Assembly (NCBI RefSeq): GCF_021502725.1
Contig: NZ_JAKFFS010000004.1
Span: forward strand, 310,001-374,000
DNA length: 64,000 nucleotides
Origin: Dyadobacter sp. CY345
GTDB lineage: Bacteria; Bacteroidota; Bacteroidia; Cytophagales; Spirosomataceae
Reading direction: 5' to 3'
The notes under the pieces are model-generated. The model saw nothing but the letters and a program-made list of their open reading frames with translations. It did not search any database and had not been told where the DNA came from. Positions 37,176 through 45,885 of this stretch are shown one piece after another (the stretch's first letter is position 1; each line of letters opens with the position of its first letter). A program made the translations under genes and the position numbers.

Positions 37176-38108
37176 ATGAAACTACTTTCCTGTTTTTCTT
37201 TTATTAAAAACATAAGGCGAAAAGGTCAGATTCTTGCGATGTTAATGGTGGTTTTCCTTCGCGGATATTCACAAAATAATATTCTCGTTTTCCAATCTGA
37301 TTTTGGGTTAAAAGACGGAGCCGTTTCTGCGATGAAAGGTGTGGCAATGGGCGTCTCACCAGGCTTGAAATTGTTTGACATAACACATGAAATTCCTGCT
37401 TATAACATTTGGGAGGCATCTTATCGGTTGGTGCAGACTGCTCCATATTGGCCGGAAGGAACTGTTTTCGTTTCCGTTTGTGATCCGGGAGTAGGAACAC
37501 AAAGAAAATCAGTGGTTTTGCTGACTAAATCGGGACATTATTTTGTAACGCCTGACAACGGAACATTAACACTCATCGCGGAGCAACTGGGTATTCGTGA
37601 GGTTCGGGAAATTGACGAAGTGAAAAACCGAAGAAAGAATTCTAACGAATCGTATACATTCCACGGTCGGGATGTGTATGCTTTTACAGGCGCCAAACTT
37701 GCTTCAAAACAGATCACCTTTGAACAGGTTGGTCCAAAACTGCCTAACGAAATTGTTTCAATTCCATATCAGGAACCTTCATTTGATCAAGGGAAAGTGA
37801 AGGGGACAATACCAATTCTAGATATCCAGTACGGAAATGTCTGGACAGATATTGACAAAAAACTTTTTGCCAAGTTAGGGATTAAAGTTGGGGATGACAT
37901 TCACGTGCAGGTTTTCAATGACAAAGCGAAAGTTTATGAAGGGAGCGTTAAATATGTAAACACTTTCGGTGAAGTTAAAGAAGGCGTTGATGTTGGGTAC
38001 TTCAACAGCCTGCTCAATTTTTCTCTGGGAATCAACATGGCCAGTTTTTCGGAAAAATATAAAGTCTTCAGTGGAAATACCTGGAGTATTGTACTGAGTA
38101 AAAAATGA
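37176..38108 (+). CDS. S-adenosylmethionine hydrolase (DUF62) with a predicted signal peptide
   Basis: A member of the SAM hydroxide adenosyltransferase/fluorinase fold family, which splits SAM to adenosine and methionine. The catalytic pattern is complete: Asp and Arg seven residues apart in CDPGVGTQR, and His in YTFHGRD. FQSDFGLKDG and VTPDNGTL form the rest of the SAM pocket. The start at 37176 (310 residues) is chosen because it gives a typical signal peptide (basic KNIRRK, hydrophobic ILAMLMVVFL, ending GYSQ); the frame runs upstream to 37071. Export is odd for an enzyme whose substrate is cytoplasmic. Confidence 0.82.
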   Translation: MKLLSCFSFIKNIRRKGQILAMLMVVFLRGYSQNNILVFQSDFGLKDGAVSAMKGVAMGVSPGLKLFDITHEIPAYNIWEASYRLVQTAPYWPEGTVFVSVCDPGVGTQRKSVVLLTKSGHYFVTPDNGTLTLIAEQLGIREVREIDEVKNRRKNSNESYTFHGRDVYAFTGAKLASKQITFEQVGPKLPNEIVSIPYQEPSFDQGKVKGTIPILDIQYGNVWTDIDKKLFAKLGIKVGDDIHVQVFNDKAKVYEGSVKYVNTFGEVKEGVDVGYFNSLLNFSLGINMASFSEKYKVFSGNTWSIVLSKK

Positions 38109-38122
38109 AATACTCAATATAC

Positions 38123-38162
38123 AAACAAAAAACCTGCTTCGTTGGAGGCAGGTTTTTTGTTT
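38123..38162. terminator. Bidirectional terminator between the SAM hydrolase gene and the Lys-rich protein gene
   Basis: A perfect 15-bp stem (38123-38137 with 38148-38162) contains AAAAAACCTGC on one side and GCAGGTTTTTT on the other, around a 10-base loop. Confidence 0.92.
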
Positions 38163-38178
38163 CGGTTTATGTCAAATA

Positions 38179-38460
38179 TTAAAGTTTTTTGGCTTCTTTT
38201 TTTACGCCGTTACCAACTTTCTTGGCTACTTTTTTAGTTCCGTCGTACGCCTTTTCAGCACCTTCGCCAACTTTCTCCGCGCCTTTCTTAACTCCTTTTC
38301 CTACAATCTTGGCATCTTTCTTGATTTCTTTTCCTACTTTTTTAGCGGTAGATTTTGTGGCAGCGACTGCTTTTTGGGTTTTTGTTGAATCAGAATCCTG
38401 AGCAAAAGAAACCGTTGTCACCGTTAATAATAAAGCAGCAAAAACAAATAATTTTTTCAT
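38179..38460 (-). CDS. Small secreted Lys-rich repeat protein
   Basis: A 93-residue protein from ATG 38460 (the frame extends to 38553 but only this Met gives a signal peptide, MKKLFVFAALLLTVTTVSFA). The mature part consists of imperfect 11-residue repeats rich in Lys, Gly, Ala and Val (KKVGKEIKKDA, KIVGKGVKKGA, EKVGEGAEKAY), like an amphipathic helix of the LEA type. It probably binds membrane or polyanions or protects against stress; this is inference from composition. Confidence 0.7.
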   Translation of the reverse strand: MKKLFVFAALLLTVTTVSFAQDSDSTKTQKAVAATKSTAKKVGKEIKKDAKIVGKGVKKGAEKVGEGAEKAYDGTKKVAKKVGNGVKKEAKKL

Positions 38461-38588
38461 GTTGTTTTGTGTGTTTTCAGATAGTGATATACTGCCATGA
38501 AAACGACGAATTCCTGGGATAAGTTTATCCATTAAGATAATATTTATTCCCATTTCGATTAAAATGAGCCACTTTTCTATGTTTTTAT

Positions 38589-39002
38589 ATGAAAGAAGAA
38601 AAAAAAGAATTCTGGACCTGGATTCCCTTATTTATTGGGCTTGTCTTCGGTACTAATTTGTTTTATCAATCATATCAGACAGATAAGAAAGTTAAGGCAA
38701 CGAGTCAGTTGATCGAGGTGAGGGTGATAGACAAAAGAGTAAGGATCGGAAAGGGTAAAAATAAAATCGGGATCAGACATGGCCTGGTCCCGATTTATGT
38801 ATATGCCGGAAAAAAGTGGTTCCGGCAAGCCAATATTGATTCTCTTACAACTGTTCGGTATAGCGCCAGGTATCATGCCTACATGGACCCATATCGGAAT
38901 TTCAATGCAGATAAAGCCTTTCTTGGCTTTCTGATAATTATGTCATTGGTTGTAATCTGGCGTTTTACCTGGCTAGGATTGTATATCTCGTATTGGAAAT
39001 AA
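38589..39002 (+). CDS. Hypothetical two-helix membrane protein
   Basis: A 137-residue protein with a TM segment at about 12-28 and another near the C-terminus (AFLGFLIIMSLVVIW). Between them is a small basic domain of beta character (about 35-105). No family was recognised. It ends three bases before the stop of the convergent aldo/keto reductase gene. Confidence 0.6.
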   Translation: MKEEKKEFWTWIPLFIGLVFGTNLFYQSYQTDKKVKATSQLIEVRVIDKRVRIGKGKNKIGIRHGLVPIYVYAGKKWFRQANIDSLTTVRYSARYHAYMDPYRNFNADKAFLGFLIIMSLVVIWRFTWLGLYISYWK

Positions 39003-39005
39003 TGT

Positions 39006-39893
39006 TTAATCCTGCTTTACTTTTCCAGTTGCCTGATAGATTTCGTACCAGTCCTGATGTGTCAATTTTATATCAGATGCACTTGCTGCATTTCGTATTC
39101 TGGATTCTGAAAGTGACCCAATGATTGGTAAGGTACCCAATTTCATCAGCCATGCAACGGCCGTCTGCTCTACATTTGCATTATATTTTTTACCAATCTC
39201 TTCCAGTTTAGCACGTGATGCAACTGCTTTTTCATCCGTACCATCCAAAATTCTTCCACCAGCCAAAGGCGCCCAGGCCAGCGGCTTACTGAAACATTGT
39301 TTGATAAAGTCAATCCGGCCATCTTCAATTGCTGTTGTGTTCATCAAGTTCAGCTCAATATGGTTGGTCACAATCGGAATACGAAGGAAAGATGCCAGAA
39401 GCTGATGCTGAAAAACAGAGAAATTGGCGACACCGATGTGTTTTACTTTTCCGGATTTTACGACTTCCGCCAAAGCGCCTGCCGTTTCTTCTGGGTCAGC
39501 CAGGAAATCGGCTTGCTGTAAAAGGAAAATATCGAGGTAATCCGAGTTCAGTCTTTTCAGAGATCCGTTGACACTGTTTATAATATGTTCTTTTGAAGTA
39601 TCATAATAGCTGAAATTACCATTATCAGACTTGCGGATTCCACATTTGCTGAACAATACAATATCTTCCCTTTTAAACGATTTGCTTTTAATGACTTTTC
39701 CAAAATGCTCTTCTATGGTGAAGTCACCATATGTATCGGCATGGTCAAATGTATTTATTCCAAGTTCAAGACACAGATTTATGGTTTTTTCAATGGACGA
39801 AGTTGTTGCTGCACCTTCATCTTTCCATCTCCAGAAACCATATATTGCCTCAGATACTTTTGGGCCAGAATCACTTAAACTAACTTTTTTCAT
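39006..39893 (-). CDS. Aldo/keto reductase lacking the catalytic His
   Basis: A 295-residue TIM-barrel NADPH oxidoreductase of the YdhF-like group. The catalytic Asp50 and Tyr55 (FDHADTYG) and Lys83 (LFSKCG) are present. The position of the usual His, in LLHRPD of relatives, is Gln126 here (LLQQAD). Other barrel motifs (GVANFS, NHIELNLM, PLAGGRIL) are kept. The fold is certain; full reductase activity is less so, since the His tunes proton transfer. Confidence 0.85.
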   Translation of the reverse strand: MKKVSLSDSGPKVSEAIYGFWRWKDEGAATTSSIEKTINLCLELGINTFDHADTYGDFTIEEHFGKVIKSKSFKREDIVLFSKCGIRKSDNGNFSYYDTSKEHIINSVNGSLKRLNSDYLDIFLLQQADFLADPEETAGALAEVVKSGKVKHIGVANFSVFQHQLLASFLRIPIVTNHIELNLMNTTAIEDGRIDFIKQCFSKPLAWAPLAGGRILDGTDEKAVASRAKLEEIGKKYNANVEQTAVAWLMKLGTLPIIGSLSESRIRNAASASDIKLTHQDWYEIYQATGKVKQD

Positions 39894-40002
39894 TCGGTGG
39901 CGTTGGTTGGATATAGGTGCAAAAATAGCCTAATTTTAAAAATTGCAATCCAAATTTTAAGAATGTGTAGTGATCGATTCAACCTGATACTTTTTAAATC
40001 AT

Positions 40003-40044
40003 AAAAATGAAGCTCCTGATTCTTTGCAGAACTTCGGAGCTTCA
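40003..40044 (-). terminator. Terminator of the T9SS-sorted protein gene
   Basis: A perfect 9-bp stem (TGAAGCTCC, 40008-40016, with 40036-40044) is followed on the minus strand by TTTTTAT. It lies 25 bases after the stop of the gene at 40070. Confidence 0.8.
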
Positions 40045-40069
40045 GATTAAGGGTAGTCGGTTAGTTGGT

Positions 40070-41215
40070 TTAATGTTCAATTAAAACCTTGATAGAAGTT
40101 TCTTTTCCACTTATCCGCAGATGATATAAACCAGGCTGATGTGCATCTTTCGTTCTTATTTCAAAAGTGTCATGATCATCCGTTTTGAGGAATTGTAAAT
40201 CGATTTCTCTTCCCGTTTTATCAAAAAGTTTTATATCGTCCGAAGTAGTTTTCGGGGATGACAAGATAAAGTTTCCGTTATTGGGATTCGGAAAAACAAA
40301 ATACTGGTCCCGTAAAGAATGAATGGATTTCAGCGAAATAATCCTGGAATATTCAAAATGCCCGTCGATATCGATCTGTTTCAAACGGAAATAATTGATC
40401 TTTCCCAAAACCGGTGCAGGATAACTAAATTCATAATCAGAACTGGACTTAGTCGTTGCGTTTCCTTTTACGAATCCTACATTTTCGAAATTTACGGCAT
40501 CTTCACTTTGCTCTATTTCAAACCCTTCATTTTGTTCTTCCCAGGCAGTTTGCCATTTTAAAAGAATTGTATTTTGCTCATAACTTCCCTCAAATGAAAT
40601 CAGTTTGACAGGCATGGGGTTGATGACAGTTCCATTCAGGGTAATCCTGTCAAATCTTATTGTGCCGCTCGCTGATGCTCTGGTGGTGCCCAGATCCGAA
40701 CGCTGTGTCCCGTAAGGATAAAATCTAAATGTTACTGTCTCGCCCGAAGTCGTTGAGAAATCATTAAAATCCCACACATTCGTGGCTCCTGGTGAGGTTG
40801 TTGTATTGGGAGCAGCCCCCCAGCTTGTAGAAGTTGCAAAGCCATCTGTACTGTAACGAACTTCCAGTTGATTAGGAGAAGTGATACTGCCCTGTATGAA
40901 AAAGCTTAATGAGGTTACATTTAACTGATACCCGACGTCTGGCGTCACGGAAAATTCGATATAAGAATTTTCATTAATGGCCGCAGTATTATTTAATGTT
41001 GATGAATTTAAAACATTAGCAGCTGCCATACAGGTCATCGTATTTCTCGTAACAACAGTTCCGGAAGCATTTGTGGCTACGGTTGGAAGGTTACCGGGAG
41101 TTGGGCAGGCGGAGGTACCCATGAAATCATTATAATAAATTTGGGCGGTCGTTTCAGTAGTGAAAATCCCGGATAGCAGTAAAAGCAACAGCCCTTTCAG
41201 GTAGATATTTTTCAT
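40070..41215 (-). CDS. Secreted protein with T9SS type A sorting domain
   Basis: A 381-residue protein: a signal peptide (MKNIYLKGLLLLLLSGIFTTETTAQ), a beta-rich domain of about 170 residues (Ser/Thr/Asn-rich, beginning IYYNDFMGTSACPTP), then a fibronectin-like module (PVKLISFEGSYEQNTILLKWQTAWEEQNEGFEIE), then a C-terminal sorting domain with VFPNPNNGNF. It should be exported by T9SS and held on the surface. The N-terminal domain was not assigned; a binding or adhesion role is a guess. Confidence 0.75.
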   Translation of the reverse strand: MKNIYLKGLLLLLLSGIFTTETTAQIYYNDFMGTSACPTPGNLPTVATNASGTVVTRNTMTCMAAANVLNSSTLNNTAAINENSYIEFSVTPDVGYQLNVTSLSFFIQGSITSPNQLEVRYSTDGFATSTSWGAAPNTTTSPGATNVWDFNDFSTTSGETVTFRFYPYGTQRSDLGTTRASASGTIRFDRITLNGTVINPMPVKLISFEGSYEQNTILLKWQTAWEEQNEGFEIEQSEDAVNFENVGFVKGNATTKSSSDYEFSYPAPVLGKINYFRLKQIDIDGHFEYSRIISLKSIHSLRDQYFVFPNPNNGNFILSSPKTTSDDIKLFDKTGREIDLQFLKTDDHDTFEIRTKDAHQPGLYHLRISGKETSIKVLIEH

Positions 41216-41401
41216 ATTCAGTGTGTATGTTGATGAAGAGAACTGACTAAAAATACGTAAAAGAAAATATCTGAAGCTATTAGTAATGAATTATTTAATA
41301 GTATATTCAATATTCGATTACCATATTCTCAACGGTTAATTTTTAAGCGAATTAGTCGTTGAAATAGGACCTGAGAAGTAGACTTTTTTATCAATTTTAA
41401 C

Positions 41402-41440
41402 AAAAAGAAAGGAGCCGGCTTGTCAGCTGCTCCTTCCTCT
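41402..41440 (-). terminator. Terminator of xylB
   Basis: On the minus strand AAGGAGC pairs with GCTCCTT (41409-41435) and is followed by TCTTTTT. It lies about 35 bases after the xylB stop. Confidence 0.75.
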
Positions 41441-41471
41441 TTACAGTTACACTATATTTTTTGAAACAAAT

Positions 41472-42953
41472 TTATCCGTTGATCAAAGCCTCTTTCCATT
41501 TACCGTAAGCTTCTTTTGTCGCTTCTGTCAGTGAAGTATTCGGCTCGATTGTACGCAACGCTGATAAGCCGATAAAAGCTTCATCACGGCTTTTGTAATA
41601 ACCAAGTCCAAGCCCGGCAGCACGCGCGGCACCTTGTGCTCCGTCAGTATTGAAAAGTTCAACAGTAGCACCTGAAATGTTAGCAAATGTTTCGCGGAAA
41701 ACCGGACTTAAAAACATATTAGCTTCACCAGCTCTGATATTTTTCAAAGAAACACCAAGCGTTTCCATTACTTCCATACCATAGTACAAGGCAAAAACAA
41801 TTCCTTCCTGAGCAGCGCGTGTCCAGTGACTAATTCCGTGACGGCTAAATTGAAGTCCCTGGAAATTGGCGCCCGTATCCTGATTTTCCAGCATTCTTTC
41901 AGCGCCATTTCCAAACGGAAGGCAAATCAATCCATCAGAACCAACCGGCGCTTTTGCAGCCAGTTCGTTGATTTCCGGGTAAGAAATATTTCCCTGCAAT
42001 AACGTATTCCGCAGCCAGCTATTCAAACTACCAGTTCCATTAACACAAAGTAAAACGCCATAACGCGGAGCCTCAACAGTATGGTTTACGTGCAAAAAGG
42101 TATTAACCATTGATTTTTCGTCAAACTTGACTTGCTCGCTGACACCATAAACCACACCCGAAGTACCTGCCGTCGCGGCAACTTCTCCTGGTTCCAAAAC
42201 ATTCAGAGAAAAAGCATTATTCGGCTGATCACCTGCACGATAGGTAATAGGAGTTCCGGCTTTAAGTCCAAGTGACGCAGCAGCTTCGACGGTTAGGCGG
42301 CCTTGCTCAGAAAATGTAGGCAAAACTTTTGCGATCAGATCTTTATCAAATCCGAAATAATCCAAAAGAAAATCAGCCGGTTTCTCTTCCACAAAATCCC
42401 AGAAAATACCTTCTGATAATCCTGATGGCGTAGTTACAACTTCGTTAGTCATTTTAGCCGCCAGATAATCGCCGGGAAGCATAAATTTGTGAACTTTCGC
42501 GAATACCTCAGGCTCATTTTGTTTTACCCAACCCAATTTGGAAGCTGTGAAATTACCCGGAGAATTAAGTAAATGGGGCAATACTGTATTTTTCCCAATA
42601 GATTCCATCGCCTTATTTCCAATCTCAACCGCACGGCTATCGCACCAGATAATGGAGGGACGCAATACATTCAAGTCTTTATCGACAACCACCAAACCAT
42701 GCATTTGATAAGATATACCAATTGCACCAACGGCATCTGCTGAAATGCCTGATTTTTTCATGACTGCCTGGGAGGCGAGGCATGCATTCTCCCACCATTG
42801 CTCCGGCTGCTGCTCAGCGAAACCTGGTTTTGGAGCGGCTATTGCCATTTCTTTTTCAGGATAAAAAGCCGAGGCAACCACCTGCCCGGTATCTGCTTGT
42901 AAAAGACAAGCTTTGATGGATGAACTGCCTAAATCGAATCCCAGGAAATACAT
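41472..42953 (-). CDS. xylB: Xylulokinase
   Basis: Phosphorylates D-xylulose to xylulose 5-phosphate for the pentose phosphate pathway. The 493-residue FGGY-family kinase has the N-terminal ATP site FLGFDLGSSSIKA. The substrate-loop motif ISYQMHGLVVVD lies near 85 and GTSGVVYG near 255. The C-terminal FGGY signature region follows. Xylose isomerase (xylA), often adjacent, is not in the window. An AAGTGTA-n5-TACACTT operator-like inverted repeat lies 108 bases upstream. Confidence 0.93.
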   Translation of the reverse strand: MYFLGFDLGSSSIKACLLQADTGQVVASAFYPEKEMAIAAPKPGFAEQQPEQWWENACLASQAVMKKSGISADAVGAIGISYQMHGLVVVDKDLNVLRPSIIWCDSRAVEIGNKAMESIGKNTVLPHLLNSPGNFTASKLGWVKQNEPEVFAKVHKFMLPGDYLAAKMTNEVVTTPSGLSEGIFWDFVEEKPADFLLDYFGFDKDLIAKVLPTFSEQGRLTVEAAASLGLKAGTPITYRAGDQPNNAFSLNVLEPGEVAATAGTSGVVYGVSEQVKFDEKSMVNTFLHVNHTVEAPRYGVLLCVNGTGSLNSWLRNTLLQGNISYPEINELAAKAPVGSDGLICLPFGNGAERMLENQDTGANFQGLQFSRHGISHWTRAAQEGIVFALYYGMEVMETLGVSLKNIRAGEANMFLSPVFRETFANISGATVELFNTDGAQGAARAAGLGLGYYKSRDEAFIGLSALRTIEPNTSLTEATKEAYGKWKEALING

Positions 42954-43268
42954 ATTTATTATTTTGCGTTAGTCGGTTTGATAGAAAAATTATAATTATT
43001 AACAGACAAATATCCGAAATACAAAAATGTTGAATTTGTCTCAGATTACAACAAATTATTAAGTGTATATATTACACTTTTAATGAATTTTCAATTATTT
43101 TTATAGCTGCTATCAAATTTGATTTATGCACTTTTAAATGATTGGAGAAAGCTTGTTCTTTGTATAAGAATCCAAAACTGAGCGTAAGTTATTTCCCTGA
43201 GATAATAAAAATGAAATTCTTTGCTAACTTAGATTCTGTAAATCTACATCGTCCTTTTTAAGGAAATT
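42954..43268. other. Regulatory gap between xylB and the M28 peptidase gene
   Basis: A 315-base A+T-rich region between divergent genes with no plausible coding frame. It holds an operator-like inverted repeat at 43061-43079 and must hold both promoters, but no exact TAnnTTTG box was found (GATATTTG on the minus strand at 43007-43014 is one base off). Confidence 0.4.
43061..43079. promoter_or_regulatory. Operator-like inverted repeat upstream of xylB
   Basis: AAGTGTA-TATAT-TACACTT, a perfect 7-bp inverted repeat with a 5-base spacer. The size suits a dimeric regulator. No pentose regulator gene lies in the window, so the factor is unknown. Confidence 0.5.
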
Positions 43269-44738
43269 ATGAAAAAAATTATATTAGTTACATTAGCCGG
43301 CGGATTATTCTTTTTAGCCGCCGGATTCAATTCAGAGGATAAGAAATGGGAGAAAACTTTTACACGTTTTGACACTGAAGTAAGAAAAAACAGTAAAGCA
43401 TACGAAACGCTTGGCGAAGCTACCAAAACGATCGGACATCGTTTGACCGGAAGCGCCAATGGCGAGAAGGCCGAGGAATATGCTTACAATTTGCTAAAAA
43501 GCTACGGATTTTCGGATGTGACATACCAGCCTTTCGAAGTTGAGGCTTGGATGCGGGATACGGTAACGTTGAGTATCGTTCCGTCCAGCAGTGATAATTT
43601 CCGTGAAGTGCCGGTTGTTTCTCTGGCGCATTCGCCCGTGGAAGCAAATCTGAAAGGTGAAATTGTGGATGTGGGGAATGGGCTGGAGGAGGATTTTGAA
43701 GCACTTAAAGATAAGATCAAAGGCAAAATTGTCCTAGCTAATATCGGTCTTGTGGGTGTAACGGGTAAGAAAAATCTTCACCGTTCTGAGAAGACAGCAC
43801 TTGCAATTAAATATGGTGCGGACGGAATTGTGATGGTAAACCAGGCTCCCGGCAAAATCTTGCTGACAGGAACTGCTTCTGTAACCGGTGTAATAATTTC
43901 GATTCCTGCGGTTTGTGTTTCCAGCGATAGCGGAAAAGAAATCCGTGGCTGGCTGAAGGATGAGGGACCATTACAGGCACATATCGAAATGCATAACATT
44001 TCTAAGAAAATCAAAGCCAGGAATGTAATTGCTACACTTAAAGGAAAATCGGACGAAAAGGTAATCATCGGCGGGCATTTGGATTCCTGGGATCTCGCGA
44101 CCGGCGCTATTGACAATGGAATCGGGTCTTTTGCCGTGATGGATATCGCGCGGGCTTTTAAGGCACTAAAAATTAAACCAGAGCGTACGATTCAGTTTGT
44201 TTTGTTCATGGGCGAGGAGCAGGGACTTTTAGGTTCAAAACATTTCGTAAGTGAGTTGAAACGTACCGGAGCGGTTGACAAAGTTGGTTATATGATGAAT
44301 CTGGATATGACCAATAACCCGAAAGGTATCAATGCTTTTGGCAAGGCTGAAATGACTGATTTTTTCAAAGGTGTTGGTGATGCAATCCATAATATTGACC
44401 CGACTTATAAAAACGAACATGCGAACAGAGCTGGTTTACACAGCGATCATCAGCCTTTTATGCTGGAAGGAATTCCGGTTGCCGGTTTGTCCGGAACTCT
44501 GGCACCTGATGTGATCCAATGTTACCACGCAGACTGTGATAATTTCGACCTAGTAAATAAAGAGCAACTTGAAAATACTGTAAGGATTGCTTCGATGTGT
44601 CTGTTTGCGCTTTCAGATGCTAAAAAGCTTGAAGGACAGAAACTTTCGGATACGAAAACCCGGGATTATCTGATCTCACAAGGCCTGAAACAGGAACTCG
44701 TGATAGGCCAGGAGTGGAGATGGGGAGACGCCAAATAG
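43269..44738 (+). CDS. Secreted M28-family metallopeptidase
   Basis: A 489-residue di-zinc aminopeptidase-like protein with a signal peptide (ILVTLAGGLFFLAAGFNS). A PA-type insert domain lies at about 125-255. The M28 domain follows with the zinc ligands in order: GGHLDSWD, GAIDNG, MGEEQGLLG (catalytic Glu plus ligand), NLDMTN and LHSDHQPF. Its likely job is to trim peptides in the periplasm or outside the cell. The end is marked by a shared terminator. Confidence 0.9.
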   Translation: MKKIILVTLAGGLFFLAAGFNSEDKKWEKTFTRFDTEVRKNSKAYETLGEATKTIGHRLTGSANGEKAEEYAYNLLKSYGFSDVTYQPFEVEAWMRDTVTLSIVPSSSDNFREVPVVSLAHSPVEANLKGEIVDVGNGLEEDFEALKDKIKGKIVLANIGLVGVTGKKNLHRSEKTALAIKYGADGIVMVNQAPGKILLTGTASVTGVIISIPAVCVSSDSGKEIRGWLKDEGPLQAHIEMHNISKKIKARNVIATLKGKSDEKVIIGGHLDSWDLATGAIDNGIGSFAVMDIARAFKALKIKPERTIQFVLFMGEEQGLLGSKHFVSELKRTGAVDKVGYMMNLDMTNNPKGINAFGKAEMTDFFKGVGDAIHNIDPTYKNEHANRAGLHSDHQPFMLEGIPVAGLSGTLAPDVIQCYHADCDNFDLVNKEQLENTVRIASMCLFALSDAKKLEGQKLSDTKTRDYLISQGLKQELVIGQEWRWGDAK

Positions 44739-44746
44739 CTATTAAT

Positions 44747-44782
44747 AAAAATGGTATCGGAAGTTATTTCGATACCATTTTT
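44747..44782. terminator. Bidirectional terminator overlapping the end of the SMR gene
   Basis: A perfect 13-bp stem (AAAAATGGTATCG, 44747-44759, with 44770-44782) ends in T-runs on both sides. Its right arm encodes the last codons of the convergent SMR transporter (KMVSK and stop). Confidence 0.9.
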
Positions 44783-45084
44783 AATCCAACGATCGATCCG
44801 ATCAATAAAAAGACAAAGAATAATCGCCAGAAATCTGCTGGTTCTTTATAAAAAAAGATTCCCATCAACACCGTCCCCACCGCCCCGATTCCCGTCCAGA
44901 CTGCGTAGGCAGTACCTAATGGAATGGTTTGAATTGCTTTGTTCAAAAGCAAAAAGCTGCAAATAACACATACGAAAAACGCCGCGCTCCATTTCAGATT
45001 TGTGAAATTATCTGAAAATTTCAGGCTGGTTGTAAATCCGACTTCAAAGGCGCCGGCTATAAAAAGAAGTATCCAGGAGATCAT
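44764..45084 (-). CDS. SMR-family exporter, Gdx/SugE subtype
   Basis: A 106-residue, four-helix small multidrug resistance protein. The first helix has the conserved Glu (IAGAFEVGFTTSLK), and GTAYAVWTGIGAVG is the signature of the Gdx/SugE guanidinium-exporter branch. These often work as one protein in dual topology. No guanidine riboswitch was found in the 115 bases upstream. A Crp/Fnr-type regulator lies upstream on the same strand. Confidence 0.88.
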   Translation of the reverse strand: MISWILLFIAGAFEVGFTTSLKFSDNFTNLKWSAAFFVCVICSFLLLNKAIQTIPLGTAYAVWTGIGAVGTVLMGIFFYKEPADFWRLFFVFLLIGSIVGLKMVSK

Positions 45085-45199
45085 TTTGGCTATTTTATTA
45101 AAGTGAATATTATGACTGATGAATTATTAATCCGTCAATATTATCACAAAGGTCGCCTGGATTTTTAAGATAAAATTTTACAATTGTTAAAAAAGAAAG

Positions 45200-45763
45200 C
45201 TATTTAATTTCAGCTCTTATGCGGCTCAAAGTCACCTGACTGATACCGAGATAAGAAGCGATATGGCCGAGCTGTACGCGTTGGAGAATGTCAGGACTGG
45301 ACTTCATGAAATCTTCATAACACATTTTGGCTGTTTTAAACTGCCGGGCAATGAAAAATTCTTCCAGTTTTATTAGTTCCGATTCAGCCAGTTTTCTTCC
45401 CCAGTTTGCCCATTCCAAATCAGTGCCATATAAATTTTGAAGCGCCGAATGTGGCAGTTTGTATAAGACTGAACTTTTTAATAATTCTATATTTTCATAT
45501 CCCGGTTTATTTAAAAAAAGGCTGTTATAGGAAAGCAAAATGTCTGACTCGGAGCCAAACCAAAAAGTAATTTCCTTGCCATCTTTATGGCAAAAGGCGC
45601 GGGCGATTCCTTCCTCAATGAAATAGACAAAACGTTCTAGTCGCTCAGCTTTGATCAGCATATGCCCTTTCGGGAGCATAATCTTTTCGAATAAGGGAAG
45701 TAATTTGGGAAGAGATTCCTCTCTTAAACCGAGCGCCAGAATTTTTTTGATCGTGTTTTCCAA
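45200..45763 (-). CDS. Crp/Fnr-family transcription regulator
   Basis: A 187-residue protein with an N-terminal cyclic-nucleotide-binding-like beta barrel (about 20-115; EEGIARAFCHKDGKEITFWF) and a C-terminal HTH with HIASYLGISQVTLSRIRAEIK. It lacks Fnr-type Cys ligands, and the phosphate-binding cassette is poorly kept, so the ligand is uncertain. Such short forms are common in Bacteroidota. It may regulate the SMR exporter gene 115 bases downstream. Confidence 0.85.
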   Translation of the reverse strand: MENTIKKILALGLREESLPKLLPLFEKIMLPKGHMLIKAERLERFVYFIEEGIARAFCHKDGKEITFWFGSESDILLSYNSLFLNKPGYENIELLKSSVLYKLPHSALQNLYGTDLEWANWGRKLAESELIKLEEFFIARQFKTAKMCYEDFMKSSPDILQRVQLGHIASYLGISQVTLSRIRAEIK

Positions 45764-45885
45764 GCGTTAATCTTTTTATGAAAGCAATATGAACTTGCGG
45801 TTGCTAATTTTTAGTACTTATTTTTAAATAGACTTTCAAGTTAGCATGATTACTATGGATATTTGTGCGCTAACTTTTAAATTTT

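Noticed and set aside
45085..45199. Guanidine riboswitch upstream of the Gdx/SugE-type gene
   Set aside because: The conserved guanidine riboswitch cores were not found in this short A+T-rich gap.
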